A stretch of DNA of 64,000 nt from Ramlibacter pinisoli (GCF_009758015.1 NZ_WSEL01000003.1:1054001-1118000), one strand, 5' to 3'. Shown: positions 7,175 through 15,552, counted from the stretch's first letter. Notes: generated by a model not told the origin, from the letters alone. A program made the numbers and translations.

Positions 7175-8089
7175 TCAGGCCGGCACGCGCCGGCCGCGCA
7201 GGCGGCGCGCGCCCTCCACCCCGGCCAGCACCAGCGCCCCGGCCAGCAGCCCGACGACCGCGTGCGCGAGCAGCGGCAGCACGGCGGCCCGCATCGGCCC
7301 GGCGCCGTCGGTCCAGGCCTCCAGCGCGTGCTCCAGGCCCGGCACACCGTGCGCGAGGATGCTGCCGCCGACCAGGAACATCGCCGCCGTGCCGGCCAGC
7401 GACAGCCCCTTCATCAACCAGGGCGCCAGCCGCAGCAGACCGGCGCCGGCGGCCCGCGCCGCCGCCGCGGGCCGGCGCGTGAGCCAGAGCCCGAGGTCGT
7501 CGAGTTTCACGATGCCGGCCACCAGGCCGTAGACGCCGATGGTCATGAGCAGGCCGATGCCGGCCAGGACGGCCAGCTGCGTCGTCAGCGGCTCCTGCGC
7601 CACCGTGCCGAGCGCGATGACGATGATCTCGGCCGACAGGATGAAGTCGGTGCGCACGGCGCCGCGCACCTTGTCCTTCTCCAGCGCGAGGACGTCGACG
7701 GCGGGATCGGCCAGCCCCTGCTCCAGCGCCGCCTTGCGCTGCGCGTCCTCGCCGTGGTGTAGGAACCGGTGCGCGAGCTTCTCGGCGCCCTCGAAACAGA
7801 GGTACGCGCCGCCCAGCATCAGCAGCGGCAGCACGGCCCAGGGCGCGACCACGCTGATGGCAAGGGCGGCCGGCACCAGCACCAGCTTGTTGCGCAGCGA
7901 GCCCTTGGCGACCGCCCACACGACCGGCAGCTCCCGGTCGGCGTGGACGCCGCTGACCTGCTGCGCGTTGAGCGCAAGGTCGTCGCCCAGGACCCCCGCG
8001 GTCTTCTTGGCGGCCACCTTGGTGAGCAGCGACACGTCGTCCAGCACGGTCGCGATGTCGTCCAGGAGAGCGAAGAAGCTGGAGGCCAT
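7175..8089 (-). CDS. DUF808 (YedI-like) inner-membrane protein
   Basis: A 304-residue polytopic membrane protein matching the DUF808/YedI family. The N-terminus MASSFFALLDDIATVLDDVS, the following KVAAKKTAGVLGDDLALN and the block GGAYLCFEGAEKL are characteristic. About five to six hydrophobic segments follow, including 69-92, 165-190 and 200-225. The family is widely conserved in proteobacteria without an agreed function. The start ATG at 8087-8089 sits after GGAGG-like bases. It is divergent from the 2Fe-2S protein starting at 8128. Confidence 0.88.
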   Translation of the reverse strand: MASSFFALLDDIATVLDDVSLLTKVAAKKTAGVLGDDLALNAQQVSGVHADRELPVVWAVAKGSLRNKLVLVPAALAISVVAPWAVLPLLMLGGAYLCFEGAEKLAHRFLHHGEDAQRKAALEQGLADPAVDVLALEKDKVRGAVRTDFILSAEIIVIALGTVAQEPLTTQLAVLAGIGLLMTIGVYGLVAGIVKLDDLGLWLTRRPAAAARAAGAGLLRLAPWLMKGLSLAGTAAMFLVGGSILAHGVPGLEHALEAWTDGAGPMRAAVLPLLAHAVVGLLAGALVLAGVEGARRLRGRRVPA

Positions 8090-8127
8090 GGGGTGCGGGT
8101 CGGTGGTGGGGATGCCTATGATCGGTG

Positions 8128-8457
8128 ATGGCCGGCGACGACGAGGACGACGAGAGCAGCACCCGCGCGTGGCAGGTGCGACTGGGGCCGGACGGGCCCG
8201 CGTTCGAGGCGCGGGCCGACCGCCCGCTGCTGCAGTCGGCCGAAGCCGCCGGCTGGCCGCTGCCCAGTTCGTGCCGCAACGGCACCTGCCGCACCTGCAT
8301 CCAGCGGTTGCGGTCGGGACGGGTCCACTACGCCATCGCCTGGCCCGGGGTGCTGGCCGAGGAACGGCGCGAAGGCTGGATCCTGCCGTGCGTGGCGCAT
8401 CCGCGCAGCGACCTGGTGCTCGACGACCCCTTGGCTCAATCGTTGCCGGTGACGTAG
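8128..8457 (+). CDS. Small 2Fe-2S ferredoxin-like protein
   Basis: A 109-residue cytosolic electron carrier of the plant-type [2Fe-2S] ferredoxin fold. The cluster ligands are Cys49, Cys54 and Cys57 (SSCRNGTCRTC) and Cys88 (ILPCVAHP). The N-terminal 15 residues are acidic and variable. An ATG lies three bases earlier at 8125, so the exact start is uncertain. No partner reductase or oxygenase is adjacent, so its redox partner cannot be read from context. The 3' end overlaps the convergent Pro-rich small gene by 22 bases. Confidence 0.85.
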   Translation: MAGDDEDDESSTRAWQVRLGPDGPAFEARADRPLLQSAEAAGWPLPSSCRNGTCRTCIQRLRSGRVHYAIAWPGVLAEERREGWILPCVAHPRSDLVLDDPLAQSLPVT

Positions 8458-8630
8458 GGCCCGCGCGGCTTGTGCTGCTCGCGGGCGGGATGCCGTTCGG
8501 CGTCCGGGTCGGGCCGGTGGATGGTCGTGTTGCTGCCCTCGGGCACGTCCTCGCTGCCCGGCGGTGGCAGCTCGTGCGGCGGCATGACGTCGGGCGCCGA
8601 GGCGGGGGTCTTGGGGTCGGGGCGGTTCAT
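8436..8630 (-). CDS. Small Pro/Asp-rich hypothetical protein
   Basis: A 64-residue hydrophilic protein (MNRPDPKTPASAPDVMPPHE...), rich in Pro, Asp, His and Glu, with no signal, membrane segment or motif. It is probably disordered. The support is a plausible start at 8628-8630, a TCCTACA element 49 bases upstream, and the run of similar small genes around it. The ribosome site is weak. It may be a spurious frame, but the upstream element argues for a real small gene. Confidence 0.42.
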   Translation of the reverse strand: MNRPDPKTPASAPDVMPPHELPPPGSEDVPEGSNTTIHRPDPDAERHPAREQHKPRGPYVTGND

Positions 8631-8679
8631 GGCGGACTCGCGGTCGTGTCCCACTCTAGGCAGGCGCACGCGGTGAACC

Positions 8680-8686
8680 TGTAGGA
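8680..8686 (-). promoter_or_regulatory. TCCTACA upstream element between the Pro-rich gene and the cytochromes
   Basis: The minus strand reads GGCGTCCTACAGG, oriented toward the Pro-rich small gene. The gap is shared with the divergent cytochrome gene starting at 8732. Confidence 0.4.
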
Positions 8687-8731
8687 CGCCGTCGCGCCGC
8701 CGGGGAATCCGTGGGGCATGATCGGCATCCC

Positions 8732-9448
8732 GTGAACCCGATCCGCCTCCTCCTTGCCACTGCCGCGCTGCTGTTCGCGGCCCACGCCGCCAGCGCCGCG
8801 CCGTTCGAGGACACCATGGCCCAGCGCACGCTGGCCTGTACCGTCTGCCACGGCCTGCAGGGGCGCGCCGGACCCGACGGCTACTACCCGCGCATCGCGG
8901 GCAAGCCCGAGGGCTATCTCTTCAACCAGCTGCTCAACTTCCGCGATGGCCGCCGCCACTACGGCGCGATGACGCGGCTGCTCGACCCGCTGTCCGACGC
9001 CTACCTGCAGCAGATCGCGCGCCACTTCGCCTCGCTCGAGGTGCCGTATCCGCCGCCCACGGCCCCGCGCGTGCCCGCCGAACTGCTCGAACGCGGGCGC
9101 CGCATCGCGCTGGAGGGCGTCCCTGCCAGCCAGGTGCCGGCCTGCGCGGCCTGCCACGGTGCGGCGCTCACCGGCGTGCAGCCGAACACGCCCGGCCTGC
9201 TCGGCCTGCCGGCCGACTACCTGCAGGCGCAACTGGGCGCCTGGCGCACCGGCCAGCGGCGCGCCCACGCGCCGGACTGCATGGCGCAGGTCGCGCGCGC
9301 GCTCTCGCCCGAGGACCTGAATGCGGCCGTCACCTGGCTGGCATCGCAGCCGGCGCCTGCGCAGCCGAAGGCCGTGGACCGCCTGCCCCAGCCGCCCGCC
9401 ATCGCATGCGGCAGCGCCGCCCTGCCGGCCGGGAGGCAGCAGCCATGA
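8732..9448 (+). CDS. Dihaem c-type cytochrome (c4-like), periplasmic
   Basis: A 238-residue secreted cytochrome. The signal sequence is residues 1-23 (IRLLLATAALLFAAHAASA), and haem-binding sites are CTVCH (36-40) and CAACH (138-142), giving two similar halves as in cytochrome c4. Likely axial Met residues lie in YGAMTR and DCMAQ. The start is taken as the GTG at 8732, which places the signal sequence at the N-terminus. The gene overlaps the next cytochrome by four bases (ATGA), so they are co-translated and probably pass electrons between each other. No dehydrogenase gene is next to them. Confidence 0.87.
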   Translation: MNPIRLLLATAALLFAAHAASAAPFEDTMAQRTLACTVCHGLQGRAGPDGYYPRIAGKPEGYLFNQLLNFRDGRRHYGAMTRLLDPLSDAYLQQIARHFASLEVPYPPPTAPRVPAELLERGRRIALEGVPASQVPACAACHGAALTGVQPNTPGLLGLPADYLQAQLGAWRTGQRRAHAPDCMAQVARALSPEDLNAAVTWLASQPAPAQPKAVDRLPQPPAIACGSAALPAGRQQP

Positions 9449-10710
9449 AGCGCATCCTGCTGCTGGTCGCGGTGCTGCTGCTGGCGTTCGCCGGCTGGGT
9501 CGGCTGGTCGAACTACGGCGGCGAGGACGAGGGCCGCGCCAGTGCGGGCACGGCGCCGCCATCGGCCGAACGCGGCGCTTACCTCGTCAAGGTGGGCAAC
9601 TGCATGGCCTGCCACACCGATCGCGGCGGCGCGCCCTGGGCCGGCGGCCGGCCGGTCGAGACGCCGTTCGGCACCGTCTATGCGACCAACCTCACCGCCG
9701 ACCCCGCCCACGGCCTGGGGCGCTGGAGCGCCGACGAGTTCTGGCGCGCCCTGCACCACGGCCGCTCGCGTGACGGCCGCCTGCTCTACCCGGTGTTCCC
9801 GTACACCAACTACACCGCGGTCACCCGCGCCGACGCCGACGCGATGTTCGCCTACCTGCGCACCGTGCCGCCGGTGGCGCGGCCCAACACGCCGCACCAG
9901 CTGCGCTGGCCGTACAGCACCCAGGCCGCGCTCGCCGTGTGGCGCACGCTGTACTTCCGCCCCGGCACCTGGCAGGACCAGCCGGCGCAGGCGGCGACCT
10001 GGAACCGCGGCGCCTACCTGGTGCGCGGCCTCGGGCACTGCTCGGCCTGCCACAACACCCGCAACGCGCTCGGCGCCAACAGCGACGTGTTCGGCCTGTC
10101 CGGCGGCGTGATCCCGATGCAGGACTGGTACGCGCCCTCGCTCACCTCGCCGCACGAGGCGGGCGTGGCGCAATGGTCGGTGCAGGACGTGGCGCGCCTG
10201 CTGCGCACCGGCGTCGCCAACGACGCGACCGTGGTGGGCCCGATGGCGGAGGTCGTGCTGGGGAGCACGCAGCACCTGTCGGCCGAGGACGCGCTGGCCA
10301 TGGGCACGTACCTGAAGACGCTGCCGCAGACCGACGAACCGCCGGGGGAGGATGCGCCCCCCGTCAGCGCGCGGGTGGCCGAGCTCGGCACCCGGCTCTA
10401 TGGCGAGCACTGCGCGCAATGCCACGGCGAACGCGGCGAGGGACGCACCGGCGCCTACCCGCCGCTGGCCGGCAACCGCGCGGTGACGATGGCGGTGACG
10501 GCCAACCTGGTGCAGGTGGTGCTGGGCGGCGGGTTCGCGCCCTCGACCGAGGGCAACCCGCGGCCGTTCGGCATGCCGCCCTTCGTCACGCTGCTGTCGG
10601 ACGCCGACATCGCCGCGGTGCTGACGCACATCCGCACCTCCTGGGGCAACCGCGCCGCGCCGGTCAGCGAGTTCGAGGTCGGCCAGCACCGCAGCGGCAG
10701 CTTCCGCTAG
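9445..10710 (+). CDS. Trihaem cytochrome c, alcohol-dehydrogenase cytochrome-subunit type
   Basis: A 421-residue protein with an N-terminal membrane anchor or signal (MKRILLLVAVLLLAFAGWVGW) and three haem sites: CMACH (53-57), CSACH (199-203) and CAQCH (323-327). The arrangement matches the cytochrome c subunit of membrane-bound alcohol, aldehyde or gluconate dehydrogenases (family usually 400-480 residues). The block FGTVYATNLTAD is typical. It overlaps the upstream dihaem gene (ATGA). The catalytic subunit it would serve is not in the window, so the donor is unknown. Its stop overlaps the convergent oxygenase stop by four bases. Confidence 0.88.
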   Translation: MKRILLLVAVLLLAFAGWVGWSNYGGEDEGRASAGTAPPSAERGAYLVKVGNCMACHTDRGGAPWAGGRPVETPFGTVYATNLTADPAHGLGRWSADEFWRALHHGRSRDGRLLYPVFPYTNYTAVTRADADAMFAYLRTVPPVARPNTPHQLRWPYSTQAALAVWRTLYFRPGTWQDQPAQAATWNRGAYLVRGLGHCSACHNTRNALGANSDVFGLSGGVIPMQDWYAPSLTSPHEAGVAQWSVQDVARLLRTGVANDATVVGPMAEVVLGSTQHLSAEDALAMGTYLKTLPQTDEPPGEDAPPVSARVAELGTRLYGEHCAQCHGERGEGRTGAYPPLAGNRAVTMAVTANLVQVVLGGGFAPSTEGNPRPFGMPPFVTLLSDADIAAVLTHIRTSWGNRAAPVSEFEVGQHRSGSFR

Positions 10711-11729
10711 GCGGCCGGGGCGGTTTCCGCCGCCGCCTCGCTCCAGGACTTGCGGTCCCGCTGCAGCCCGTGCGCGACGAACTCCCCCGCGACGACGGGC
10801 TCGTACCGGATGGTGCCGGCGCCCGGCAACTGCGCCGGGTCCACCACCGCACGGTACGAGGGGTGGTGGAACTGCGGGATCGAATAGCGCTCGTGGCCGG
10901 TCTCGTTGACGACGCGGTGGATCGCCGAGCGGAAGCGCCCGTTGCTCCAGCGTGTCATCAGGTCGCCGACGTTGACGATGATGGCTTGCGGATCCGGCGG
11001 CGCGTCGATCCAGTCCCCGTTCGCCGTCTCCACGTGCAGGCCGCCGTTCGAGTCGTTCAGCAGCAGCGTGATGATCCCGCGGTCGGAATGCGCGCTCGCG
11101 CCGATGCCGGCGTCGGGCTGCGGATCCTGCGGCGGGTAGTGCACCAGGCGCATGTTGGTGTAGGGCTTCTCGCACTGGCCCACGAAGAAGTTCTCGTCGG
11201 CACCGAGCGCCAGCGCCATCGCGCGCAGCACGTGCCGGCCGCACTCGAGCTTGCTGAAGTACAGCGCCTCGATCGCGCGCCGGAAGCCGGGCAGGTCCGC
11301 GGGCCAGCTGTTGGTCGAATGGAACGGCAGGCCGGCCAGCACGTCGGGGTCGTCCGCGGCCAGCGGGAAGCCCATGTCGAACGATTCCTTCAGGTCCGCC
11401 GGGATGCCGGGGCGCTTGGTGTCGCCCAGCGGCTGGTAGCCGCGGATCTGGCGCGCCGCGGTGGGCCGGCAGGCCATGCGCTTGTCCACCGGCATCGCGA
11501 AGAAGCGCTCGGCCGCCTCGAAGCCGCCCTGGCGCAAGGCGTCCGGCACGTTGTGGCGGTACAGGTAGAAGAAGCCGTAGCGCGCGCAGGCGTCGGCGAT
11601 CCGGCGGGCCACCTGCAGCCGCGCGGCGCGGTCGCCGAACAGCCAGGGATGCAGGTCGATCTGCGGCAGCCGCTCGGTGCTGCTGATGCGCGCCGTGTTC
11701 AGCGCGTTCTGTTGCTCTGCGGTTCTCAT
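10707..11729 (-). CDS. Isopenicillin-N-synthase-like Fe(II) oxygenase 1
   Basis: A 340-residue cytosolic enzyme of the 2-oxoglutarate/Fe(II) oxygenase (isopenicillin N synthase-like) superfamily. It has the N-terminal block LPQIDL (21-26), YGFFYLYRHNV (51-61), the iron ligands His214-x-Asp216 (AHSD) and His271 (AIHRVV), and the RxS pair Arg281/Ser283 that would bind a 2-oxoglutarate carboxylate. The substrate is unknown. The ATG at 11727-11729 is preceded by AAAGGTG. It is the last minus-strand gene of the 10.7-17.0 kb cluster, with a LysR-type dyad at 11821 upstream, and is a distant paralogue of the oxygenase at 15591. Confidence 0.87.
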   Translation of the reverse strand: MRTAEQQNALNTARISSTERLPQIDLHPWLFGDRAARLQVARRIADACARYGFFYLYRHNVPDALRQGGFEAAERFFAMPVDKRMACRPTAARQIRGYQPLGDTKRPGIPADLKESFDMGFPLAADDPDVLAGLPFHSTNSWPADLPGFRRAIEALYFSKLECGRHVLRAMALALGADENFFVGQCEKPYTNMRLVHYPPQDPQPDAGIGASAHSDRGIITLLLNDSNGGLHVETANGDWIDAPPDPQAIIVNVGDLMTRWSNGRFRSAIHRVVNETGHERYSIPQFHHPSYRAVVDPAQLPGAGTIRYEPVVAGEFVAHGLQRDRKSWSEAAAETAPAA

Positions 11730-11774
11730 GCAAACACCTTTCAGGGCTGGCGTTGGGGATGGGTCGGCCGCCAA

Positions 11775-11781
11775 TGTAGGA
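11775..11781 (-). promoter_or_regulatory. TCCTACA upstream element ahead of oxygenase 1
   Basis: The minus strand reads GGCTCCTACATTGG, 45 bases before the start at 11729. It may double as the -10 (TACATT), with the LysR dyad about 40 bases further upstream. Confidence 0.4.
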
Positions 11782-11820
11782 GCCGCCCGTGTCCGCGGCA
11801 AGCGCCGAATTTTCGCCAGT

Positions 11821-11841
11821 GCGTTCTCATGCCGAGAACGC
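11821..11841. promoter_or_regulatory. LysR-type dyad, copy 1
   Basis: Perfect 8-bp inverted repeat GCGTTCTC-N5-GAGAACGC, containing a T-N11-A core (TCTC...GAGA) as LysR regulators prefer. It lies between the LysR gene stop (11846) and the start of oxygenase 1 (11729). A near-identical copy is at 15493-15513. The assignment to the adjacent LysR protein is an inference. Confidence 0.6.
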
Positions 11842-11845
11842 GAAT

Positions 11846-12799
11846 TCAGCCCCGGGGGGCGGCCGGCCGAGCGGCTTGCGCGAGCCCCTGCTCGATGGCG
11901 CCCACCATCGCCCGCGCGGCCGCGGACAGCGGCCGGCCCTTGCGCACGCAGCAGGCGATCACCTGCGCGGGAATGCCGGCATCGCGCAGCGGGACGAACA
12001 CCACCGGCGACCGCGCGCCCTGCGGATGGAACAGCTGCTGCGTGAGGATGGCGATGCCGACACCGGCTTCCGCCGCGCTGCGCATCACCTCGTAGGAGTT
12101 GGTGGACAGCACCGTGCGCGGCGACACGTCGGCCTGCGCGAACATGCCGTCCAGGGTGGCGCGCAACGCGAGGCTCTCGTCCGGCATCACCAGGTCGTGG
12201 CCGGCGCAGTCGCTCAGGCGCACCGTGCGCAGCCTGGCCAGGGGATGGGTGCGCCGGACCATCACGCAGGCCTGCACGTGGTGGCGCACCGCGAAGGTCA
12301 GGTCCGGGTGCGGGCGCGGGTTGAACGCCAGGGCGAGGTCGATCTCGTCGGCGAGCAGCAGCTCGACCAGGCGCGGCGAGCCGCCGACCACCGCGTGGTG
12401 GACGATGCCCGGGTGCGCCTTGCGGAAGGCCGTCAGCACGCTGGGCAGGAGTTCGCGCCAGATGCCTTCGTTCACGCCCATCTTGACGGTCCCCTGGTCC
12501 AGGCCGAGCAGGGAGTTCACTTCGGTGCGGGCGGTGCCCAGTTCGGCGATCGCCCGCTTGAGGCGGTACAGCAGGACCTCGCCCGCCGCCGTGAGCTTGA
12601 GGCCGGCACGCCCCTTGCCGCGCTCGAACAGCAAGGTGCCCATCTCCTCCTCCAGGTACTTCACGTGCCGGTTGAGGGCCGACGCGGCGATGTGGACCTG
12701 CTCGGATGCCTTGCGGAACGAGCCGGCCCGCGCGACTTCATGGAAGTAGCGCAGGGACAGCGGGTGCTTGAGCGGGAAGAAACTGTCGCGCGCGGCCAT
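11846..12799 (-). CDS. LysR-family regulator of the oxygenase/ThDP cluster
   Basis: A 317-residue LysR-type transcription factor. The winged helix-turn-helix is at about 14-73 (LRYFHEVARAGSFRKASEQVHIAASALNRHVKYLEEE), and the effector-binding domain follows from about 95. The third helix uses AASALNRHVK rather than the commoner QPAVSRQI, as in some metabolic LysR proteins. It is surrounded by the ThDP enzyme/Bug genes upstream and oxygenase 1 downstream, all on the minus strand, and both cluster control regions carry the same dyad. It is therefore the likely regulator of this cluster. The ligand is unknown. Confidence 0.9.
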   Translation of the reverse strand: MAARDSFFPLKHPLSLRYFHEVARAGSFRKASEQVHIAASALNRHVKYLEEEMGTLLFERGKGRAGLKLTAAGEVLLYRLKRAIAELGTARTEVNSLLGLDQGTVKMGVNEGIWRELLPSVLTAFRKAHPGIVHHAVVGGSPRLVELLLADEIDLALAFNPRPHPDLTFAVRHHVQACVMVRRTHPLARLRTVRLSDCAGHDLVMPDESLALRATLDGMFAQADVSPRTVLSTNSYEVMRSAAEAGVGIAILTQQLFHPQGARSPVVFVPLRDAGIPAQVIACCVRKGRPLSAAARAMVGAIEQGLAQAARPAAPRG

Positions 12800-12862
12800 G
12801 CTGGAACTCCGGGCCGGTCCTGGCCGGCTCGCTGGCAGTTTACGGTCGCGCCGCGGGCGTCC

Positions 12863-14404
12863 CTAGGGAACGGCCAGCTCGATGAGGAAGGGGCCGGCCG
12901 TGGCCATCGAGCGTTCGAACAGCGCGTTGAACTGGTCCATCGTCGCCGCCACGCCGGAGGCGACGCCGAAGCCGTTGGCGAGCTGGTCCCAGCGGATGTC
13001 CGGCTGCCCCAGGCTGAAGAGCGCCGACGCCGCGGGACCGGCCGTGGCCCGCACCCGCCGCATCTCGTCGTGGAGGATGGCGTAGCGCCGGTTGGAGAAG
13101 ATGACGGTGGTGACGTCCAGCCGCTCGCGCGCCTGCGTCCACAGCGCCTGCACGTTGTACAGCGCGGACCCGTCGGCCTGCAGGACGACGACGCGCCGGC
13201 CCGCGCCCGCGACCGCGGCGCCCGTGGCCACCGGCAGCCCCATGCCGATCGCGCCGCCGGTCAGCTGCAACCAGTCGTGCGCGGCGGCATCGAGCGTGCC
13301 GTCGAACACCGCACGCCCGAAGCTCACGCCTTCATCGACGACGATCGCGCCGGGCGGCAGCAGTGCGCCCAGCGACCGGGCGAACGCCTGCGGGCTCACG
13401 TCGCCCGCTGCGGGTGACGGCCGCTCGCGCCGCGGGGCATCGACCGTGGCGGCGCATCCCAGGCGCTCGGCCAGGCGGCCGAGTGCGCACACCACGTCCT
13501 CCTCGGGCGCCGCGACCAGGGCCACGTGCAGGCCGGGCGGTTCGGGCCGCTGGTGGCCGTCGGGCCCGGCGAACGCGAACACGGGCCGGCGCGCGCCGAC
13601 CAGCAGCAGGCGGCGCACGCCGGCCAGCAGCCGGGTCGCCGGCTCGGGCGCGTAGGGCATGCGCCCGATCCGGGGGGTGCCGTCGCCGCGCGCCATGCGC
13701 GCGACGGTCGCTCCGGCGAGCAGCCGGGCGCCGGTCCTCTCGGCGATGCGCGCGGCGAGCGCAAGCCCGGGGCCGTGCAAGGCATCCTGCCCCAGCAGGA
13801 GCAGCGTGCCCTCGCCTTCGAGCGCGCAGGCGGCGGCATGCGCGAGCCGGTCGTCGGGCACCCCGGCGCGGGGCGGGACGGGCTGCGGCGCGGCGACCTG
13901 CGCGCCTTCGTCCCAGCAGACGTCGGACGGAAGGACCAGGCTGGCGATGCGCCCGCCGCCGGCGCGTGCCGCGGCGACGGCGCTGGCGGCGTCGGGCGCG
14001 ACGGCGCACGCGTCGAGCGACGTGCGGGTCCACGCCGACACTGTCTTCGCGAGGGCTTCGGTGTCGGCGGCCAGGGGCGGATCCAGCGGACGGTGGTGGT
14101 GCGCCTGGTCCCCGATGAGGTTGAGCACCGGCACGCCGGCGCGGCGCGCGTTGTGCAGGTTGGCCAGCCCGTTCGCCAGCCCGGGGCCGCAGTGCAGCAG
14201 CGTGGCGGCGGGCTTGCCGGCGATGCGCGCGTAGCCGTCGGCCGCCCCGGTGGCGACGCCCTCGGCCAGCGCCGGGATCGCCCGCAGGCCGGGCACCTCG
14301 TCGAGCCCGGCCACGAAATGCATCTCGCTCGTGCCGGGGTTGGCGAAGCAGGTGTCGACGCCTGCCGCCACCAGCGTGCGCAGCAGCGCCTGTGCGCCGT
14401 TCAT
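12863..14404 (-). CDS. Acetolactate-synthase-like ThDP enzyme 1
   Basis: A 513-residue protein with the three-domain fold of thiamine-diphosphate decarboxylases/acetolactate synthases. The N-terminal domain carries the expected cofactor-activating Glu48 (ALAEGVATGAADGYARI). The C-terminal metal/ThDP motif is present but altered: ADGS at 410-413 with Asn417, where the first residue is normally Gly (GDG). There is no sign of the regulatory-subunit partner of true acetolactate synthase, so a side role (2-keto acid or 2-hydroxyacyl chemistry) is likelier than valine synthesis. The start overlaps the stop of the Bug receptor gene by four bases, so the two are translationally coupled. Confidence 0.8.
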   Translation of the reverse strand: MNGAQALLRTLVAAGVDTCFANPGTSEMHFVAGLDEVPGLRAIPALAEGVATGAADGYARIAGKPAATLLHCGPGLANGLANLHNARRAGVPVLNLIGDQAHHHRPLDPPLAADTEALAKTVSAWTRTSLDACAVAPDAASAVAAARAGGGRIASLVLPSDVCWDEGAQVAAPQPVPPRAGVPDDRLAHAAACALEGEGTLLLLGQDALHGPGLALAARIAERTGARLLAGATVARMARGDGTPRIGRMPYAPEPATRLLAGVRRLLLVGARRPVFAFAGPDGHQRPEPPGLHVALVAAPEEDVVCALGRLAERLGCAATVDAPRRERPSPAAGDVSPQAFARSLGALLPPGAIVVDEGVSFGRAVFDGTLDAAAHDWLQLTGGAIGMGLPVATGAAVAGAGRRVVVLQADGSALYNVQALWTQARERLDVTTVIFSNRRYAILHDEMRRVRATAGPAASALFSLGQPDIRWDQLANGFGVASGVAATMDQFNALFERSMATAGPFLIELAVP

Positions 14405-15420
14405 TCGAGCTTGATGCCCGCCCGCGCGACGACGGATTTCCAGGTGTTGATCTCGTTTTCCAGCAGCCTGGTGAACTGCTCGGGCGTGTTCGGGAACGGC
14501 GGCATGCCCCGCTCCTCCAGCTGCCTGGCCATGTCGGGCTCGGCCAGGATGGCGACCACTTCGTCGTGCAGGCGGCTGACGGTGGCGGCGGGGGTGCGGG
14601 CCGGCGCGAACAGGCCGATCCAGCCCGGCACGCCCATGTTGCGGATGCCGGCTTCTGCCAGCGTCGGGATGCTGGGAGCGAACGCCAGGCGCTGGCTGTT
14701 GACGACGGCGAGCGCCTTCATCTTGCCGGCCTTGACCTGCGGCATGGCGACGAAGGCGTTCTCGAACATGTACTGCACGTTGCCGGCGAAGAGGTCGGCC
14801 CAGGCGGCCGGACCGCCCTTGTAGGGGATGTGCGTGGAGTTGATGCCGGCGACGTAGTTGAGCTGTTCGCCGTACAGGTGGTTGGTGGTGTTGTTGCCGA
14901 AGGACGCGTAGTTGATCTTGCCCGGGTTGGCCTTCGCGTACGCGATGAACTCGGCCAGCGTGTTGGCAGGCACCTGGGTGTTGGTGACGAGCATGAGCGT
15001 GGAGGACACGACCGTCGTGATCGGAGCGAAGTCCTTCAGCGTGTCGTACGGCACGTCGCGCACGGTCGCCTGCGCGAGCGCCATCTCGGACGGGGCGCCC
15101 ACGAGCAGGGTGTAGCCGTCGGGGTCGGAGCGGGCCACCGACTGGGCGCCCAGGCGGCCGCCGGCGCCTGGCCGGTTCTCGACGACCACCGGCTGGCCCA
15201 GCCGCCGCGCGAGGCGTTCGGAAATCTGCCGCGCGGTCGTGTCGGCGCTGCCCCCGGGCGGGTAGGCCACGACGATCTTCAGGGGTTTGTTCGGCCAGCC
15301 CGGCTGGGCGAACGACGGGCCGCAGGCGACGGCGGCGGCGCCGAGCAGGATGGCGCGACGGGAGAGTGCGGCGCGGGCGTGGAAGGCGTTGCCCGTCGGT
15401 TCCGGCTTGAATGTGTCCAT
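14401..15420 (-). CDS. Bug-family tripartite tricarboxylate (TTT) solute receptor 1
   Basis: A 339-residue periplasmic binding protein. The N-terminus has twin Arg (SRRAILLGAAAV), a hydrophobic core and cleavage near SFAQ, so Tat export is possible. The mature start WPNKPLKIVVAYPPGGSADT and the later block VVVENRPGAGG are diagnostic of Bug receptors. These receptors catch small organic acids; some pair with TctAB membrane units, which are absent here. It overlaps the ThDP enzyme gene (ATGA) and is divergent from the second oxygenase. The ligand cannot be told from the sequence. Confidence 0.9.
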   Translation of the reverse strand: MDTFKPEPTGNAFHARAALSRRAILLGAAAVACGPSFAQPGWPNKPLKIVVAYPPGGSADTTARQISERLARRLGQPVVVENRPGAGGRLGAQSVARSDPDGYTLLVGAPSEMALAQATVRDVPYDTLKDFAPITTVVSSTLMLVTNTQVPANTLAEFIAYAKANPGKINYASFGNNTTNHLYGEQLNYVAGINSTHIPYKGGPAAWADLFAGNVQYMFENAFVAMPQVKAGKMKALAVVNSQRLAFAPSIPTLAEAGIRNMGVPGWIGLFAPARTPAATVSRLHDEVVAILAEPDMARQLEERGMPPFPNTPEQFTRLLENEINTWKSVVARAGIKLE

Positions 15421-15492
15421 GGCTGTCGAGGAGGGGGATTGATGATTAGAGGAGGCGCCGGTCAGCACGACAAGCATCGAATCGATCCGTTT

Positions 15493-15513
15493 GCGTTCTG
15501 TCTTCGAGAACGG
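15493..15513. promoter_or_regulatory. LysR-type dyad, copy 2
   Basis: GCGTTCTG-N5-GAGAACGG: same bases as copy 1 at 11821 apart from the spacer and two outer positions, with the T-N11-A core intact. It sits midway in the 170-base divergent region between the Bug receptor (start 15420) and oxygenase 2 (start 15591), so one bound regulator could control both directions. Confidence 0.6.
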
Positions 15514-15552
15514 TAGCGTGCCGAATCCGTGCTTCTTGACAGCAAGGTTCGT

